From assembly GCA_022925895.1 (NCBI GenBank), contig JAKSYS010000483.1:1-49168 (forward strand): a stretch of 49,168 nucleotides of DNA, given 5' to 3'. The notes below the pieces were generated by a model, which saw only the letters and a program-made list of their open reading frames with translations, did no database searches and was not told where the DNA came from. Positions 33,307 through 46,475 of this stretch are shown here, piece after piece (position 1 is the first letter of the stretch; every line of letters begins with the position of its first letter). The translations under genes were made by a program, and so were the position numbers. The DNA is from Fragilaria crotonensis. Lineage: Eukaryota > Bacillariophyta > Fragilariophyceae > Fragilariales > Fragilariaceae.

Positions 33307-34582
33307 TCACGACTCCAACGAACCTCGTTTGGTGGCTCTCATCTTCGCAAGAGTCTCTTCCAATAACTTATCAGATTTAATGCGGTCTTCTTCACTAGCG
33401 AACTCTTGAGATACTAATCCCGAAATGAAATTTCTTCCCTTCTCCCGACACGCATCCCTTACCTGAGAATGGATCAATTCTCCAAAGCTGCTCACACCAC
33501 GCACAACTGCATCACAAGTCTTGGCGATCTCAAAGGTCCCGAGAATCGCAATCACCTCATCTTTGGGTGTTGGAGCAGTAATATGATACATAAATGTGGC
33601 GTCTCTACCTCGTCGTCGCGTCCGGTTGACCCAGTGCCAGTTGATATGCGAATGGAATTCACTGCTTCGTCAATTGCATTGGCGTCGTCGGTGAGCAAAA
33701 GTATGTTGGATCCCGGTTGACGACGTTCGTTCGGGAGTTGGTCGAGATATGTAGAGATTGGATGATATCCTCGACTTCGTTTACCTGCAGGCATCGATTC
33801 TTGATGAATAACATCACCTCTCCGCACGTGTATGACGGTGCATGATTCATTTGACGGAAAAGGGGGCCTTTGATCCTCCACAAAAGTCACAACAGCTCGA
33901 CGAACCCATTGTTGGCCTCGAGTGAGATATTGATAAACCCACGGCCATGTTTCCCCATCGACTTCATGAAAGCTCGTGTCAACGTCGTAAGTATGCGAGC
34001 GATTGGTAGGGCATTTTGTGATTGGGAGGAAGTAGCAATCAATGTCTTTAGAGGGACAAGTCGCACTAGTGCCATCATGATTGGCACCATATTGCCATAC
34101 CATTGTCGCTGGTTTCAAAGGGTTGGGAACGAAAATCATCGGCTTCTTCGCCAACAAGGCTATCAACAAACCTTTTCCCAAACCGTTAAAATCGGCACCC
34201 CATCCTGAGCTTCTCAAAAGTCGCGGGAGCACCGCATTACATTTGTTGTGAAACTGATTCCTGTGCAATCGTCGAAGAAAACGCAACTTCACAGGATTCG
34301 CTTCTTTCTGGAAGCATTGATGAGTAGTGTTTTGCTGCTCAATGACGAATCCAGGATGGTGCGACCACCATTTGTCAACATCAAAATCATCCTGGTCCCA
34401 CTCAACGCAAAAGTGATCCATGCGGGGGCTTGCCGAGGCGCTCTGTGCAAATTAGCCATACCAATTTCTTGGTCAAGGCGTGTCATAGGCGCAGGCTTTA
34501 CCATCAGCTGCATTAGGATGCACATCGACATACATGCGACGAATGCTACTTTAGTATGCTTGCGCATTGTCATGACAGACAT
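33307..34582 (-). CDS. Type II membrane glycosyltransferase, fucosyltransferase-like (GT23-related)
   Basis: Three frames combine into a ~425-residue protein. The N-terminus (Met at 34582 or 34573) has a short basic tail and one membrane anchor (KVAFVACMSMCILMQLMV), as in Golgi type II enzymes. The lumenal part carries SSGWGADFNGLGKGLLIALL, positioned like the nucleotide-sugar-proximal loop of alpha-1,6-fucosyltransferases, and VIHVRRGDV, the HxRRxD-type motif that binds GDP-fucose in GT23 enzymes. The end (ESLLEE...KRGSLES) is helical. Frame changes near 34426 (within a G run) and 33597. Expected role: N-glycan or glycoprotein fucosylation; exact acceptor unknown. A copia element sits ~200 bp upstream of its start. 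Confidence 0.68.
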
Positions 34583-34784
34583 TGACAACCATCTAAAACA
34601 AAAGGTACTAAGCCTTGTGGTTACTACCAATATCGAGGTTTTCAGCAAATTGAGTTTACTGGATGAAGCGGAGTTGCTTTGCGAGGCTCGTGCCTCGAAA
34701 CCATCAGTATGTGTGTTGTTGCAGTGGCTGTCTCGCCTTTGTCGGGAAGGAAATGCTACGATATGCATATGCAAGCTACCTGGT

Positions 34785-34929
34785 TGAGTACAAGTGCATG
34801 TGCTAGGATGTTACGATGACGGTACACCCGTACGACGGTAGTTTGTATGGGACGATAACCCTTTAGTCGCTCACTAATTTCGATTAGCAATACGTTACGC
34901 CTTCGACTTCGTCCGATCATATTCAATCA
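34785..34929 (+). repeat. 5' LTR
   Basis: 145 bp, starts TGAGTACAAG and ends ATATTCAATCA. One mismatch (C versus A at LTR base 7) to the 3' LTR. Confidence 0.92.
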
Positions 34930-34948
34930 GTTTATCAGACCCATCGCA
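34930..34948 (+). other. Primer-binding site
   Basis: GTTTATCAGACCCATCG begins immediately after the LTR. Its TATCAGA core resembles the initiator-tRNA-Met half-molecule site used by many copia elements. Confidence 0.5.
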
Positions 34949-35445
34949 CCAATCACGACCATTGGAAGCGACGGGATTGCCATCGCGACGTCATTGTCGT
35001 GAGCCACGAAGACGGCTCGGGCCGACTTTCCACCCCATTCCTTCGCCTCACTCTGACACTAGACACATGGTGCCGGCTTGGATTATGCCGCAAAATAGTA
35101 TCCTCATCAGTGACCCATAGTGTGATGATGGATCACATGGCCTCGGTGAGGCGTCCATTGTGTTTCATTCCATGGATGCAACCTGACACCTGGACATTAG
35201 TCACGGTCAAATTGGGAATCGACTACGAATCAACAGCCCGAAATTATCCATCCCGGGTTTTCCCCAACGCAAGATGGGACCGGTTCAACGGAACACAACG
35301 GAATATATAATTTCAAAGAGTACAATAACTGCACGTAGCACGGGTCAACGCATGCGCTCCGTTGAGATAAGAGCGACTCATGCGCCCCATCCACACAATC
35401 TTTCGATCTCGTCCGACCGGAAATCTTTAAAGGAAAACGAACACC

Positions 35446-36945
35446 ATGAACAACGCCGTTATGCGTGCGACTTTAACCCGTATCGGCTTCTCCGAGGCCG
35501 CGGCTCAAGCGATAGTCGAGGATCAGGGCATCGATTCTCTCGATGAGATCAAGTTGATGACTGACATCGAGATAGAGAGCTTGTGCAACATTGTCCGGCG
35601 ACCTGGAGGACCATTCCCGCCATCGGTGGAGCGCCAGGGGCCGCTGCTATACAGAACCCTGGTGTTTCGGTCAACCAACGCGCAGAGGGACACCTGAAGC
35701 TCTTGTCGTTCTATCTACGTCATCAAGCGCGTGTGAGCCGCACCGTCACTGCAGCCGACATCACACTCAAAACCATTCGCTCCGTTCGCGACCTGCGCGA
35801 ATTCGAGTCGACGTACAAGGCTCCTACGGAAACACCCACGATCAACGCTAAGGATTGGCCTAAGACCATGGAGTCAATCGAGGAATACCTTCGTTCATAC
35901 CTCGGGAACGAAAGATACCCTTGGCGTACGTGATTCGTAAGAATGACGCCGTACCTGAAGACGACGTAGGGGCCGTATATCCCACGATACAGGATGAGAT
36001 GATAGCGAGCCCCGCATTACACGTTGAATGCGGCCAATATGAGGATTTCGGATCCCACTTATCTCGTTAACCGGGAGAAAGTGTGGGATATCATCTCGAA
36101 GATCACGAGGAACACTCTTGCTGGACGTATGTTAAACCCGCTCAACGTACACGTGACGGCAGGATGGCTTTCCTCCTTTACCAGCACTTCCTGGGGCCAA
36201 ACAATGTCGACAACATGGCGACGCTTGCAGAGGACAAGCTCAAGAATACCGTTTACAACGGCGAGCAGCGTCGTTGGGATTTTGAGCGCTACGTAAACGT
36301 TCATAAGCAGCAGCACTCCATAATGGAGGGTCTGATCGAACACGGGTACACCGGAATCGACCCACGCTCAAGGTCCGATTCCTGTTGGACATCAAGACCG
36401 ACAAGTTTGACGCCGTCAAGACCCGAATCATGTCCGACGAGAGGCTTCGCAGTGACTTTGACGCCTGCGTTACCCTTTACCAGGACTACATCCGACAGAC
36501 CTCGAAGTCGAAAGTAAGTGCGAACACGGTGAACATATCCGAGGTGAAGACGCACGGCAACAAACGCAAGGCGGGGGCGATTGAAGACCGTTATTACACC
36601 AAGGAGGAGTACAACGATTTAACCCCCGACCAGAAGAAAGAACTCGCAGCCAAGCGTCTCAAGCGAGGTCACAAGCCAGGTGCAAAGGACAGCAAGGTTA
36701 AGGGGACTGGCGGCAGCGGTACAAAGCAGAGCAACAAGGATGTCATCAAGAACCTCAAGGCCGTGAACCGCCAGGTCTCTCAACTCGCAAAACAAATGGG
36801 CAAGACTGGCGTCAACGACGATGACACCGATAGCTCAACCAACTCTGGGTCGGCCTCTAACAATGAGAAAGAGAAGGGCACATCCAATCGCAAGAATCCT
36901 TCCCTGACCCGTCAGAAACGAATTTCGACCCAGGAGTCCAAGTGA
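35446..36945 (+). CDS. Copia gag polyprotein (frameshifted)
   Basis: Starts MNNAVMRATLTRIGFS at 35446. Gag-like sequence (repeated switches between the three frames near 35603, 35920, 36012, 36100 and 36370) runs to TGA at 36943-36945. The second half is Lys/Ser/Asn-rich with a helical stretch KDVIKNLKAVNRQVSQLAKQ. No CCHC zinc knuckle is visible, unlike many copia gags. Near-identical LTRs make true decay unlikely, so the breaks are probably consensus errors. Confidence 0.75.
36943..36945 (+). promoter_or_regulatory. In-frame UGA between gag and pol (possible readthrough stop)
   Basis: The gag frame ends TGA and the pol frame continues in the same phase (CGA TGC GTT GCA ATG). The context is TGA-C. 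Stop-codon readthrough or reinitiation at the ATG at 36958 could make pol. Confidence 0.45.
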
Positions 36946-36957
36946 CGATGCGTTGCA

Positions 36958-39900
36958 ATGAGCATCTTTCGCACGCTCGGATCCTTGGATGTGACTGTTG
37001 AAGAATCTCGAACGGATCTAGACTCACACGCTGACCAGTGTGCAGTCGGTCATAATTCTTTAATAGTACATGACTACGATCGCCCGATAAACGTTTCTGG
37101 CTATGACCCAGCGGGCCCTATTGCCAAAGACATGCGTACGGTGTCTGCAGCACTAGCGTACGATGACCCGCTCAGCGGTGCAACTGTTATACTACTGGTC
37201 CATCAGGCGATCTACATACCGGAATTGAGTCACAACCTACTGTCACCTATGCAAGTTCGTATTAATGACGTGATTATAAACGAGACGCCTCGTTTCCTCA
37301 CTGAAAACCCCGACGAATTCACGCATTCCATACTCATTCCGGAACCCGACATGGATCGCCCTTACGTAATTCCCCTCGGACTTCATGGAGTCACCTCTAC
37401 ATTCCCAACCCGCAAACCGACAACGGAGGAATACGAAACCCTTCCTCACTTGTGTCTCACAAGCGCCGACCCACCGTACGATCCGCACGACCCAGCATTC
37501 GCTTCACAAGAACATGCGATCACCGCATCTGTGTGGAATCCAGGGGACCGTATTGGGGCCGCTCCGTCTCGACGGCTCTGTTCAGCATCCCACACCCATG
37601 CTGTGGCGAAGGCAAAGGCAATTGTCGATGGGATTGATGCGGCAACGTTGTCGCTCAAACAAATCTCTGTCACACATGATGACGCACTGTTAGCGCAATC
37701 GTTGTCTGTATTACAGAAACACGGGACAGGTGTTGGGAAGCAATATACACCAGAGCAACTTGCCTCAAATTGGGGTATTGACCTGACGACTGCGCGTCGG
37801 ACCATTGACGTCACTACGCAACGAGGCGTGAGGACGGTACTTCATCCGACATTGTCCAGGCGTTTCAGGACAAATGACCGTCAATTGCGATATCGCAGAC
37901 TAGCGATTGACTGTTTCACTGATACCCTTATCTCCAACACTGTTTCCCGCCGCAACAACAAGTATGCGCAAATTTTTGCAACGTCCGACGGGTGGTGCCG
38001 TGCTTACCCAATGTCTAAAAGTCGATGGCTCATGAGGGGTTATCGCTCCTTTTCCAAAGAGAGGGTGTCCCCAACACCATCATCATGGACGGCGCACGCG
38101 AACAGACGATGGGCCTATTCCGGAAAAAGTGCCGCGAAGTGAGCGTTCACGTGAAGCAAACTGAACCACACACTCCCTGGTCAAACGCAGCGGAAGCCGC
38201 AATCAGAGAACTGAAGAAAGGCGTGGGTAGACAGATGGTTAGGTCAAGGGCTCCGAAGCGGCTGTGGGATGACTGCTTGGAGCGTGAGGCGTACGTCAGG
38301 TCGTTTACCGCGCACGAGATCTTCAGATTGAGTGGGCAGGTGCCCGAAACAATTGTGAGTGGAGAAACAGCCGACATTTCACCTCTTGCCCAATTCAAAT
38401 GGTATGAGTGGGTAATGTTTATACGTCCGTTACCTACCCTGACGATGCCTTGGTGCTCGGACGCGACCTGGGACCGGCCATTGACATCGGTCCGGCGATG
38501 ACAAGGAAAATCCTCAAGGCGAACGGCCAAGTGGTATACAGATCGACAGTTAGGTCGTTGACGCCTGATGAGATGGCTGATACAACTGCAAAGGCAGCTC
38601 GCGACAAGTTCACCGAGTCCGTGAACGCAGCGTTGGGAGAGGCCTTCAAATACGAAGACTTCGTTAACGATCCAGAACTCGAGGCGTTTGACACCCTATA
38701 TGACGAGTACGACGACGATGTTGACGGGAAGGGCCCTGAGGTGCCCGACGAACTTGAGGATGACGTTGACACCTACGATCAATATGTGGGGCCGAAGTAG
38801 CGTTACCGATTGGTGGCAACATGATGAATGCCAAGGTCAGGGACGAAAGCGCTCTGCAGATGGCAGCGTCCGCGGTCGTGCGAATACGAACCCAATACTC
38901 GACACTCGTACATACGAGGTTGAATTTTCTGACGGTCAAACTGCTGAAGTGACGGCGAATGTCATTGCGCAGAATATGTACGCAATGTGCGACGAAGAGG
39001 GAAATCAATTCCTTCTGCTGGCTGGCATTGTTGACCATCGGAAAGACGAGAGCGCGATCTCACGGGCCGACATGTATATTCGAAAAGGTCAAACACACAC
39101 ATCCGGAAATCGACTCGAGGATGGCGTTTATGTGTTGAATGGAAGGATGGTACTACCTCATGGGAGAGGCTAGCCGACTTGAAGGAGTCAAACCCAGTGG
39201 AGGTGGCCGACTATGCCATATCTAGAGGTATCGACCAAGAGCCTGCATTCGCTTGGTGGGTTCCGCATACGATCCACCGCAACCGCATTATCGCGGCAGT
39301 GAATAATCGTTATCATAAACGTACACATAAGTTTGGCATCGAGATACCAAAGAGCTTCTCCGACTGTGTCAGGATTGATAACGAGAACGGGAACACGCTA
39401 TGGCAGGATGCGGTCAGGAAGGAGATGTCAAAAGTTCAGGTGGCCTTTCAGATCCTGGAAGATGGGGCTGACCCGCCGCCGACATATCAAGAGATACGTT
39501 GTCACCTTGTCTTCGACGTAAAAATGGAGGACTTTCAACGTAAAGCCCGGTTGGTGGCAGGTGGCCACATGACTGCTACACCGCCGGCGTCAGTGACATA
39601 TGCGACTGTTGTGTCACGGGAATCCGTTCGAATTGCTCTAACGTTAGCGGCTTTAAATGACCTCGAGGTCAAGACCGCTGATATTGAGAACGCTTATCTT
39701 ACTGCACCCGTCGGTGAGAAGATTTGGTGCGTCCTTGGTCCCGAGTTTGGGGACGACGCAGGCAAGAAATCGATCATCGTTCGCGCTTTGTATGGTCTGA
39801 AGTCCGCAGGAGCGTCTTTTCGGAATCACCTGGCCGATTGCATGCGACACTTGGGCTGGCAGTCGTGCGTCGCAGATCAGGATCTGTGGATGAAGCCAGA

Positions 39901-41046
39901 GACCCGCCCTGACGACGGATACAAGTACTATGCGTACTGTCTCCTATACGTGGATGACATCCTAGTAGTGCATCATGACGGCATACGGTCACTGAAAGAA
40001 ATAGACCATTTCTTTAAGACCAAACCGGGGTCAATGCGAGATCCCGAGTTTTATCTGGGTGCGAAACTCAGACAAGTCACGTTGCCGAATGGAGTACATG
40101 CGTGGGCAATGAGTCCCAGCAAATACATTCAAGCGGCAGTAACCAACGTCAAGGATTACCATCGCCGAATGTACCCGTCGAGACAGTGGTCCAAAAACTA
40201 GTGGACCATTCCCGTTGGATTACTCGCCAGAGTTAGACGTCACGCCTGTCCTTGACGCACAAGCATCGAGCTTCTACCAAACACAAATTGGCGTGTTACG
40301 TTGGTGCGTCGAACTGTGCCGTATTGACGTGATAACGGAAGTCTCTGAGTTGGCATCACATTTGATTATGCCGCGTGAAGGTCATCTTGAGGCTGTGTTC
40401 CACCTCTTCAACTATTTAGAGAAACGACACAACGCTCGCATTGTTTTTGATCCCTCGTACCCGAACGTGGACATGTCGGTGTTTATGGAGTGTGACTGGA
40501 AGGCTATGTATGGCGATGTTACCGAAGCACTTCCCTAACGCTCCCGAACCACGCGGTAAGGATGTTGACCTACGACTGTACGTGGACTCTGATCACGCTG
40601 GGGACAAACGTGTACGTCGCTCGCGTACGGGATTCCTCATATACCTGAACATGGCTCCAATTACGTGGTTCTCCAAAAGCAGTCAACGATTGAGACAAGT
40701 GTTTTCGGAGCAGAGTTTGTGGCTATGAAACAGGGGATGGAGACCCTACGGGGCATTCGATACAAATTACGTATGATGGGCGTCGCGATATCGGGCCCCT
40801 CATATATATGGCGACAATATGTCGGTGATCCATAATACACAGCGACCAGAATCCGTACTCAAGAAGAAATCGAATTCGGTGTGTTATCACGCAGTCAGAG
40901 AAGCCGTGGCAATGGGAGAGTGTCTAACCGGTCATATATCAACGCATGATAACCCGGCAGACATATGCACCAAAATCATACCGGGTGGACAGAAGCGCGA
41001 CCATCTCGTTGGTATGATCTTATACGACTTGACTGATCATCGGTGA
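36958..41046 (+). CDS. Copia pol polyprotein: protease, integrase, reverse transcriptase, RNase H (frameshifted)
   Basis: Domain order is protease (DSHADQCAVG at ~37021-37050), integrase (WGIDLTTARRTID, then AIDCFTDT..., IIMDGAREQT and EPHTPWSNAAEAAI near 38160-38200 supply the DDE acidic residues), a chromo/tudor-like block (YEVEFSDGQTAEV, ~38910), reverse transcriptase (NAYLTAPVGEKIW, ALYGLKSAGASFR, YVDDIL at ~39948) and RNase H (YVDSDHAGDKRVRRSRTGF, YGDNMSV, ADICTKI). Frame changes near 38028, 38410, 38797, 38865, 39150, 40190, 40537, 40680 and 40810. The final stop is TGA at 41044-41046. A self-mobilising element if the breaks are artefacts. Confidence 0.85.
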
Positions 41047-41167
41047 CCCCTCTCTGAGGTTTGCAGGTTACTTGGGTTTCCTTTCCACCTTCTAGTGGAT
41101 AAATACCACCATGATCCAGTTCCTTTTGCACGATACGACGACCTACATAGATTGCAACTCAATCTCT

Positions 41168-41180
41168 AGCTCGAGGGGAC
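41168..41180 (+). other. Polypurine tract before the 3' LTR
   Basis: AGCTCGAGGGGAC abuts the 3' LTR start TGAGTA; plus-strand priming site of reverse transcription. Confidence 0.5.
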
Positions 41181-41325
41181 TGAGTAAAAGTGCATGTGCT
41201 AGGATGTTACGATGACGGTACACCCGTACGACGGTAGTTTGTATGGGACGATAACCCTTTAGTCGCTCACTAATTTCGATTAGCAATACGTTACGCCTTC
41301 GACTTCGTCCGATCATATTCAATCA
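41181..41325 (+). repeat. 3' LTR
   Basis: 145 bp, 144 identical to the 5' LTR. Confidence 0.92.
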
Positions 41326-41329
41326 TGGT

Positions 41330-41813
41330 ACAGAGCCTTCCTCCTTGGAGGATGCAAGATTACAATTCTACCGGTACTTGTAGCACGTGGTTGATGCACA
41401 AGTGCAACAAGTATTCGGATGACACGCTTATGCATATACTTTGCCATGTATGACATACTCCTTGTACTCCGATAACACATGACACATGACACATGAACAC
41501 ATGAACACATGAATGTTCTTCTACCGTAAAACTTGTACATAGAGTAGTAGCGAGTCTTTAGTACAATGTACGAAGTACAAGTAAACGTACAGTACATAGA
41601 TGACATCCGACCAGCGAGTGTCGAGTATCGACTGACGTTCACCGTACGAGTACTGTTCAAGACAGACGGTTGACGCCACAGTAACACCCGTACTGGTATG
41701 CATGACTGACACGAATGAACCTCTTGAAGATGGGGTGTAATCGATCCAACTCATATCAGTTTGATTCTCCAGTTGCGCCACTACTAGGGATCAGTTACTT
41801 CACTTTCACGAAG
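41330..41813. other. Intergenic, GTAC-rich region
   Basis: Contains ACACATGA short tandem repeats near 41476-41513 and many GTAC motifs around 41520-41700. It is the presumed promoter side of the APP1-like gene. Confidence 0.4.
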
Positions 41814-42774
41814 ATGCTTAACGCAATCTCCATGATGCTTCGAGTAAGCCTCCTGATACTTTGGATTCCTTCATCAACCGCTTTTCTTCACAATTCAATC
41901 CAATACTCCATCATTCATCTCCACCGACAACATCATTATTTCTATCAATCCAAAAAAGCAGTAACAACAATAACCAAGCTCCCATTCTCTTGACTCAAGT
42001 CCTGTCCGACGTGGACGACACGCTCAAAAGCAGCGGTGGCGTGAATGTGTGGTGTGGCACTGGGTGGGATTGATGTGCAGTATGAACGGGGAGACTTCTA
42101 CCCTGGAGTGGCACAATTCATGTTGGAATTGAGCCGTCGCAAATCCGACGGCTCCACCACCAACACTCCGCCCAAGGTGGCAATCTTGACCGCACGAGCA
42201 GAAGAATTCAAAGTCACCTCGAATTGAAGGAAACGTCGAAATTGGCTATTTCCTTTCGGGAAGCGGGGGAAGAGATGAATATTGAAGGTTGGGGACTGGG
42301 TCCGTTCTATATGGTAGCGTTGCGGAATGGATTGCTCAGCATCGAAAGGGATTGCGAAAGTTTAGCAATTTTGAGCGGCTGCTGCAACAAGATCCCACTG
42401 GGACCGTCCTGCAGTACGTATATGTCGGTGATACCGGTGAATTGGACCAAGAAGCGGCAGAAACCATGTTGCGCGAATACCCCCAACTGGTCAAGGCAGT
42501 CTTTTTGCATGTCGTCTCGGACCTTCCCAATCCAGAGGTGCCGAGACCCAAGCTCATCAATGGGCGACCAATACTTTTCTTTCGCACCTATGTAGGCGCT
42601 GCCGCCCAGGCGACTCAATTGCGATTTATGGATCAGCAGGGATTGCAACGGGTCATGGCCGCGGCTGTGGCAAAGCTCACGGCAGTGCCCAAAACAAGCG
42701 ATAAGTGGATTGATTTGAACCGAGATTTGAGTGAAGCCTACCGGACTCTTCAGATGGACCCGGCTGGAAGGTAG
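41814..42774 (+). CDS. APP1-like (DUF2183) HAD phosphatase with plastid-type presequence
   Basis: Resembles the catalytic domain of yeast App1 phosphatidate phosphatase, a Mg-dependent HAD hydrolase that converts phosphatidate to diacylglycerol. Motif I is SDVDDTLKSSGG (~42006-42041, the DxDDT nucleophile), motif II is ILTARAEEF (~42183), and motif IV is VYVGDTGELDQEAA (~42417-42460), as in DUF2183. The start at 41814 (MLNAISMMLRVSLLILWIPSSTAF) gives a signal peptide ending STAF, a plastid-entry-like site. Frame changes near 41954 (A run), 42047, 42215 and 42303. The yeast protein's actin-binding region is absent. A plastid or periplastid lipid role is inferred from the presequence. Confidence 0.72.
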
Positions 42775-43029
42775 TGCAGATTGTCGCAGCACAACTCGCG
42801 AATCAAATCGCAGGGCAAACTTTCCAAAGAAAACTTTGAGATTCCCCAACAATCGTCCTATGGTGTGGCTGCTGTAATGCGAATCATGATGCGCTAGTGA
42901 CCAGTACATGTTTGAAGTATTGTCCAAAGCTCATAGTCTCATCATGGGCCGTCACTTTTACAGCATAGCAGATTGAATTGTAGTGCAAAAACCTTATTCA
43001 GTGAACATTATTGGTACTCCAAGCCATGC

Positions 43030-44523
<1,494 letters not shown>

Positions 44524-45371
44524 TCTTTACTATGGAAAGATAATGATGATTACTCGGAGAAGTAATGAATGGTTAGTCGTGATGATATGAGCCGACGATG
44601 AGTAGAGAGTCTACTGTTCTACACCAAGATGGGATTGTCAAGTGTCTCGACGTCGCAGCACTGCGATGGAAAAGGCGTGACGAAATCGTACACCTTCCTT
44701 GTGATATCTATACTCCAGTATACTATGTCATAGTAGTAGTATTATTTAGCGATACATGCTGTACGTCGAGTATCAATCATATTGTGAATCGGGCCAAGTT
44801 TGGACCGTTGAAAACTGCACGAGTAGAGTTTAGTACTCCAAAACCTCTCGACGAGTCTAAATCCAAGGTTGTTGGAAGTTGAAACATGCAGAACGACGCC
44901 TGCGCTTTGCGTGCTCTTTGCCCACAGTACACAAGTACTACAGTGCAAAGACTACCGGAAGTTCTTGCTGTTGCGCGTAGCCTCCGAACTCCGAGTATCG
45001 CCCTCCATCAGTCTCGAGAATCTTAGGAGCTACAGTAGCTAGTACAGTTGTAGGCAGAGTGCCGTAGAACTTCAGTACTTGTACTTGCACTCTAGGAGTC
45101 CAGTCTTGAAACCAAACCCAAGTTCCAGATATATGCTTTTTTTCTGCCTACTCATGTTTCATCATTGAGTTCATGAAACATTGCTACTTCTAGTATGTGC
45201 TCAAATGATTCCAAGATCGAGAAGACTGAAATGCAAAGAAATCCTGGTGGTCGTTGATATTGAGATTAAGCATAAATGAGATATAAGTTGCCTTCGTTTT
45301 GTTTACCGCGAGTCACAATATGTAAGGTTCTATCCACAGTCCGGCATCATCCCACCACCAGTTCAAAACAT
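44524..45371. other. Intergenic region
   Basis: Promoter side of VPS4 and 3' flank of the LRR gene. GTAC-rich short motifs are dense near 44920-45090. No gene recognised. Confidence 0.4.
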
Positions 45372-46475
45372 TTAGCCACAGAAAGTGCCATAAACATCCT
45401 GACAACAACCTGAATCACATGTGAGTTCATCACAAGAAACGATAATATAGTCGATGACTGAGCAGAGGGAGGAAGGAACGGCCCCACTGAAGTTATTCAA
45501 AGTAAAGTCTAAAAGTTGCGTCTTCGTGAGGCTTGACAAGGACGACGGAATGGTGCCCGTCAATGTGTTGTTAGAGAATGAAAAAACAGTCATCTCCGTA
45601 AGAGTTGATAGTGATGACGGGAGGGTCCCGGTTATTTTATTGTTGTCCAATGACAAAAACATCAAGCTCGATAGAGCGGTGAGGTACGAAGGTATAGGCC
45701 CATGGAAGTGATTGTTGTCGAAATATAAAGTCCTCAGCTTCGTGAGGCTTGAAAGGGCGGTGGGAATGGTTCCAGTCAATTCATTATTGTTGAACCACAA
45801 CACCGTTAGCGTTGTGAGTCTTGAGAAGGACGAAGGAATTGTTCCAGTCAGGTGATTTTGCTGAAAAAGCAAGTTTCCCAGCTTTGCAAGGGCAGAAAAT
45901 GAAGACGGAATTGTCCCAGTCAATAGATTGTAACTGAAATCCAACCCATCAAGCTTTGTGAGTCTTGACAAGGACGACGGAATGGTCCCAATCAAGTCCT
46001 TGCCGTAGAATGATAGATACGTCAGCTGCGTCAAGAGTCCGATCTCACTCGGAATGCTTGGTCCAGTTTTCGAGAAGTCCAACTCGTCCTCCGCCGCGTT
46101 AAAGGCGACGGTCGATCGGCAGTCAGTCGAGGATGGACGCGAAAGAAAACTGCATGCAATTTGTTCAGCAGGTGTCAAGGGCGATGCAGTTGGCAATAGG
46201 GTGGGGGCGTCAGTAGATGCAGATGGTTCCGATGGCGACTCGATAGAGTTATTGCCGGAGCGACTCAAGAGGGCGACTGGGATGGCTATCGCAACGATGA
46301 TAGCGCAAACAAATAAGGCGATCATGGCCAGATAGTACGGTCGACAGTACCATTTCTTCGTTTCTTGTAAAGTGATTGTATGACAGCCATGCTCCACTTC
46401 CCTTGGAGTACTCTCAAGTGCTGCAGCCTTGGCTACCTCGTCCTTTTCGAACGCGTTGTCTGACGTTTTCATCAT
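45372..46475 (-). CDS. Membrane-anchored leucine-rich-repeat protein
   Basis: Plant-type LRR protein. The start at 46475 or 46472 (MMKTSDNAFEK) is chosen over the Met at 46550 because related diatom proteins begin with a short acidic cytosolic tail. One membrane span (YLAMIALFVCAIIVAIAIPVAL) follows, then a Ser/Thr/Pro linker, a capping segment with Cys, and about eight repeats of ~24 residues of the form L..L..L.F..N.LTGTIPSSL. The C-terminus is a Cys-rich cap (CDELTCDSGCCQDVYGTFC). No kinase domain. Likely a type II surface receptor-like or adhesion protein; ligand unknown. Frame intact. Confidence 0.85.
   Translation of the reverse strand: MMKTSDNAFEKDEVAKAAALESTPREVEHGCHTITLQETKKWYCRPYYLAMIALFVCAIIVAIAIPVALLSRSGNNSIESPSEPSASTDAPTLLPTASPLTPAEQIACSFLSRPSSTDCRSTVAFNAAEDELDFSKTGPSIPSEIGLLTQLTYLSFYGKDLIGTIPSSLSRLTKLDGLDFSYNLLTGTIPSSFSALAKLGNLLFQQNHLTGTIPSSFSRLTTLTVLWFNNNELTGTIPTALSSLTKLRTLYFDNNHFHGPIPSYLTALSSLMFLSLDNNKITGTLPSSLSTLTEMTVFSFSNNTLTGTIPSSLSSLTKTQLLDFTLNNFSGAVPSSLCSVIDYIIVSCDELTCDSGCCQDVYGTFCG

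Larger units (their letters stand above)
34785..41325 (+). mobile_element. Complete Ty1/copia LTR retrotransposon (CoDi-like)
   Basis: 6541 bp with 145-bp direct LTRs (TGAGTA...CAATCA) differing at a single base, a primer-binding-like site after the left LTR, a polypurine tract before the right LTR, and gag, protease, integrase, reverse transcriptase and RNase H in copia order. The flanking TGGT at 34781-34784 and 41326-41329 is the target-site duplication as read (4 bp; copia normally makes 5). LTR near-identity implies very recent insertion. Protein style (DSHAD protease, post-integrase EVEFSDGQ block) is like diatom CoDi families, from recall. Confidence 0.92.
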
